This document shows positions 31,192-33,457 of a stretch of DNA of 33,457 nucleotides, piece by piece (positions within the stretch are counted from its first letter, which is position 1; each line of letters starts with the position of its first letter). The notes beneath the pieces were generated by a model. It did not search any database. It was not told the origin of the DNA and worked only from the letters and a program-made list of their open reading frames with translations. Source of the DNA: an uncultured Armatimonadota bacterium (GTDB taxonomy: Bacteria; Armatimonadota; Fimbriimonadia; Fimbriimonadales; Fimbriimonadaceae). The stretch is from the NCBI GenBank assembly GCA_903833215.1, contig CAILEM010000041.1, forward strand, positions 1 through 33,457, read 5' to 3'. The position numbers and the translations under genes are program-made.

Positions 31192-32988
31192 ATGGATCAA
31201 TCCCACATCCGTAATTTTTGCATCATCGCGCACATCGATCACGGTAAGAGCACGCTCGCCGATCGATTGATCGAGCGTTGTGGCGCTATCCGTGGCACTG
31301 CTCAAGAGCAGATGCTTGATTCGATGGATATCGAACGCGAACGCGGCATCACCATTAAGATGGCAGCCGTTCGGTTGAACTACATCGCGAAAGACGGTCA
31401 GGCTTATCAGCTGAACCTGATCGATACTCCGGGGCACGTTGACTTCACGTATGAAGTTTCGCGAGCCCTTGCTGCTTGCGAAGGCGCTGTTTTGGTTGTC
31501 GATGCCAGTCAAGGCGTCGAAGCGCAGACCATCGCGAATGCCAGCATGGCGATGAATCAGAACCTGGCGATCATCCCTGTGATCAACAAGATCGATTTGC
31601 CGCACGCTGATGTCGAACGTGCGAAAGAAGAAGTTGAAAGTGCGGTTGCCATCGACTGTTCGGATGCGATTCCGTGTTCCGCGAAATCCGGCATCGGAAT
31701 CGACGAGATTCTCGAAGCGATCGTTCATCGAATTCCCGCCCCTGCCGGCGACCCTTCGGCGCCACTTCGAGCCTTGATCTATGACTCGCACTTTGATGTT
31801 TATCAGGGTGCGGTTGCCTACCTTCGCGTCAAAGACGGCAGCGTTAAGAAGGGCGACAAGATCATGATGATGGCGACCGGGTCGAAGTTCGATATCGATT
31901 CGACAGGTCACTTCAATCCAGCCCTCGAAGTTGATGATGGACTCGCTACCGGTGAAGTCGGTTTCTTAACGGCGGCAATGAAGAGCATCGGCGACGCGAG
32001 CGTCGGCGATACGGTGACGCTAGCCAATAACCCAGCGACGATCGCTTTGCCTGGCTACCGAAAGGCGCTTAGCATGGTTTTCTGCGGTCTATATCCGACC
32101 GATGGCGACCAGTACAACGACCTCCGTGACGCAATCGACAAGCTGCGTTTGAACGATGCATCTTTGGACTTTGAACCGGAGACTTCGGCCGCGCTTGGTT
32201 TTGGTTTCCGATGCGGATTCCTTGGGTTGCTCCATATGGAGATCGCCCGTGAGCGACTTGAGCGAGAATTCGCGCTGGACCTCATCCTTACCGCACCTTC
32301 GGTTGACTATAGAGTCACACGCAAGAGCGGGGAAGTCGAGCACATCTCCAACCCCACCGATTTCCCGCAGCCGCACGAGCTGGAACTGATCGAGGAGCCG
32401 ATCGTGAATGCGACGATCATGGTGCCAGTCGAATATGTTGGCGCGGTCATGAATCTCTGTCAGGAGCGACGCGGCGTTTATCGCAAGACGGACTATCCGA
32501 CTCCACAGCGCGTGATTCTGTACTACACGCTTCCGCTCGGCGAAATTCTGTTGGACTTCTTCGACAAGCTGAAATCGCACACTCGCGGCTATGCTTCGCT
32601 GGACTACGAAGTGGCGGGCTACCAGACGTCCGACCTGGTTAAAGTCGACGTTCTGTTGAACGGCGATATCGTCGACGCACTGAGTTTTGTTGTTCACCGT
32701 GATTTCTCCTACAATCGAGGCCGAGGAATTGTCGAGCAGTTGCGCAAAGTTGTCCCTCGGCAGCAGTACGAGGTCCGAGTGCAAGCCGCGATCGGCGCGA
32801 AGGTAATTTCCGCAGACACGATCAAGCCGTTCAGAAAGAACGTTATTGCTAAGTGCTACGGTGGTGACATCACCAGAAAGCGCAAGCTGCTTGAGAAGCA
32901 GAAAGAGGGTAAGAAGCGAATGAAGCAAATCGGCTCCATCGAGTTGCCTCAAGAAGCTTTCCTAAGCGTGCTCCGCGTCGCCGATTGA
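31192..32988 (+). CDS. lepA: Elongation factor 4 (LepA), ribosome-associated GTPase
   Basis: The 598-residue protein matches the usual ~600 aa of LepA/EF4. GTPase motifs are AHIDHGKST (13-21), switch I around [16 protein letters not shown] (78-85) and NKID (132-135). The EF-G-like domains follow, and the LepA-specific C-terminal domain ends [28 protein letters not shown], one of the most conserved LepA segments. The protein binds ribosomes and promotes translation or subunit assembly under stress. ATG 31192 begins the canonical N-terminus; the upstream bases are pyrimidine-rich with no Shine-Dalgarno site. It lies downstream of the response regulator and is followed 10 bases later by extragenic repeats. 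Confidence 0.98.
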   Translation: MDQSHIRNFCIIAHIDHGKSTLADRLIERCGAIRGTAQEQMLDSMDIERERGITIKMAAVRLNYIAKDGQAYQLNLIDTPGHVDFTYEVSRALAACEGAVLVVDASQGVEAQTIANASMAMNQNLAIIPVINKIDLPHADVERAKEEVESAVAIDCSDAIPCSAKSGIGIDEILEAIVHRIPAPAGDPSAPLRALIYDSHFDVYQGAVAYLRVKDGSVKKGDKIMMMATGSKFDIDSTGHFNPALEVDDGLATGEVGFLTAAMKSIGDASVGDTVTLANNPATIALPGYRKALSMVFCGLYPTDGDQYNDLRDAIDKLRLNDASLDFEPETSAALGFGFRCGFLGLLHMEIARERLEREFALDLILTAPSVDYRVTRKSGEVEHISNPTDFPQPHELELIEEPIVNATIMVPVEYVGAVMNLCQERRGVYRKTDYPTPQRVILYYTLPLGEILLDFFDKLKSHTRGYASLDYEVAGYQTSDLVKVDVLLNGDIVDALSFVVHRDFSYNRGRGIVEQLRKVVPRQQYEVRVQAAIGAKVISADTIKPFRKNVIAKCYGGDITRKRKLLEKQKEGKKRMKQIGSIELPQEAFLSVLRVAD

Positions 32989-32998
32989 TCAGGTCTGG

Positions 32999-33069
32999 TG
33001 TAGGGGCAGCGCGTGCGCTGCTTAGCCAACGTTGGTCAGTTACAGCGGCAGCAAGAAGCGAGGCACGCC
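32999..33069. repeat. Extragenic palindromic repeat, copy A
   Basis: This 71-base unit begins TGTAGGGGCAGCGCGTGCGC and ends GCGAGGCACGCC. It is nearly identical to copy B, 86 bases downstream. It contains the perfect palindrome GCAGCGC-GT-GCGCTGC. It starts 11 bases after the lepA stop. Such features suggest a REP/BIME-type dispersed element. Copy A lacks the CCCCTACAA terminal inverted repeat found after copy B. Confidence 0.75.
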
Positions 33070-33083
33070 AAATGCGGAATCCT

Positions 33084-33168
33084 TTGTAGGGGCAGCGCGT
33101 GCGCTGCTTACCCAACGTTAGCTAGTTACAGCGGCAGCAGGTAAGCGAGGCACGCCTCTCCCCTACAA
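33084..33168. repeat. Extragenic palindromic repeat, copy B, with terminal inverted repeats
   Basis: TTGTAGGGG (33084-33092) and CCCCTACAA (33160-33168) are perfect 9-base terminal inverted repeats. Inside lie the palindrome at 33092-33107 (GCAGCGC/GCGCTGC) and a nested GCTTACC/GGTAAGC pair (33106-33112 with 33140-33146). The whole element can fold on itself like a REP/MITE. No ORF of note lies inside. A mobile origin is an inference that needs genome-wide copy counting. Confidence 0.7.
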
Positions 33169-33170
33169 CG

Positions 33171-33206
33171 GAAAGGCGAGATCCAGGTAACTGGAGCTCG
33201 CCTTTC
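33171..33206. terminator. Long hairpin terminator between lepA and the minus-strand gene
   Basis: GAAAGGCGAG (33171-33180) pairs with CTCGCCTTTC (33197-33206). After an A-G mismatch, TCCAG/CTGGA continues the stem to a GTAA tetraloop. On the minus strand it lies 30 bases past the stop at 33236; on the plus strand TGATGTTTT follows. Neither U-tract is strong, but the position between converging genes supports bidirectional termination. Confidence 0.7.
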
Positions 33207-33235
33207 TGATGTTTTGGGGTGGGAATCGCTAGAGA

Positions 33236-33457
33236 CTAGTTTCGGCTAACCGTGATGATGCCGACGTTCTGGTAGGTACCAGGTCCAACTTCTGGAGTGA
33301 TCGAGATCTTGCGACCGAAGTCGATTCTCATCACGCCGCCGGTGGACTTGGCGTCGAAGCTAGGACCGCTTGGTTGGAACATGCCGTTGAGCTTGCTGAT
33401 GTCGACCATGCCGCTGTCATACAGTGAATCGGATGTTGCATCGTTGACGAACTGGAG
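33236..33457 (-). CDS. 3' end of an unidentified, probably secreted protein (partial)
   Basis: Reading the minus strand from the window edge gives 73 residues and a TAG stop (33236-33238), ending GPGTYQNVGIITVSRN. The start lies outside the window. The segment is rich in Gly, Ser, Asp and Val with alternating hydrophobic residues (GGVMRIDFGRKISITPEV), suggesting a beta-sandwich end. The closing GTYxxxxIITV pattern recalls DUF4402-like or pilin-like extracellular proteins, but the evidence is thin. No membrane helix is visible in this part. The frame is clear of stops throughout, and codon use looks like that of its neighbours. Confidence 0.7.
   Translation of the reverse strand, partial: LQFVNDATSDSLYDSGMVDISKLNGMFQPSGPSFDAKSTGGVMRIDFGRKISITPEVGPGTYQNVGIITVSRN

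Noticed and set aside
32089-32952. Minus-strand ORFs opposite lepA (also 31177-31911)
   Set aside because: Antisense shadows of a highly conserved gene.

Overview
The window is a bacterial chromosome segment of moderate G+C (mid-50s % by eye) with mixed ATG, GTG and TTG starts and few strong Shine-Dalgarno sites. An inner-membrane-anchored protein with an OmpA-type peptidoglycan-binding domain, and several signal-peptide proteins, point to a diderm (Gram-negative-type) cell. The gene style (sedolisins with long Ig-like tails, an ASP-box propeller, Rcp-type response regulator) resembles Armatimonadota/Fimbriimonadia or Acidobacteria-like soil and freshwater bacteria. That placement is a guess, since no rRNA marker is present.

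Layout. (1) 1-3213, plus strand: a VOC-fold protein; a 266-base leader that reads like a cobalamin riboswitch; an exporter-type ABC transporter half-molecule (membrane + ATPase); and an FAH-family hydrolase 7 bases downstream. (2) 3223-3561, minus: a YciI-family protein, then a strong terminator. (3) 3670-22105, minus: three adjacent giant secreted proteins. They are an S53 sedolisin (935 aa), an ASP-box/sortilin-like propeller protein (2032 aa) and a second S53 sedolisin (3105 aa). All three end in tandem ~94-residue Ig-like repeats (about 4, 12 and 27 copies, 43 in all, ~12 kb of DNA). Both peptidases keep their Glu/Asp/Ser catalytic set. (4) 22233-23864, minus: a two-TM hypothetical protein and a class I/II aminotransferase. 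(5) 23970-25165, plus: tandem cyclophilins, one cytosolic and one secreted. (6) 25207-30427, minus: a tight five-gene operon made of a substrate-binding protein fused to OmpA, a TauC/SsuC-like permease, its ATPase, and two uncharacterised helical proteins. (7) 30650-32988, plus: a possible 18-codon leader ORF, a single-domain response regulator and LepA/EF4. (8) 32989-33457: two copies of a foldable ~71-base extragenic repeat, a terminator, and the 3' end of a minus-strand gene.

Working together. The three giant proteins form one secreted or surface module: two acid-peptidase-type heads and one propeller head, each on a stalk of the same repeat. The 25-30 kb operon looks like a cell-wall-tethered relative of nitrate/taurine-type uptake systems, carrying two extra helical subunits. 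These two loci are the best candidates for undescribed biology. The riboswitch-like leader in front of an exporter-fold ABC protein is the third.
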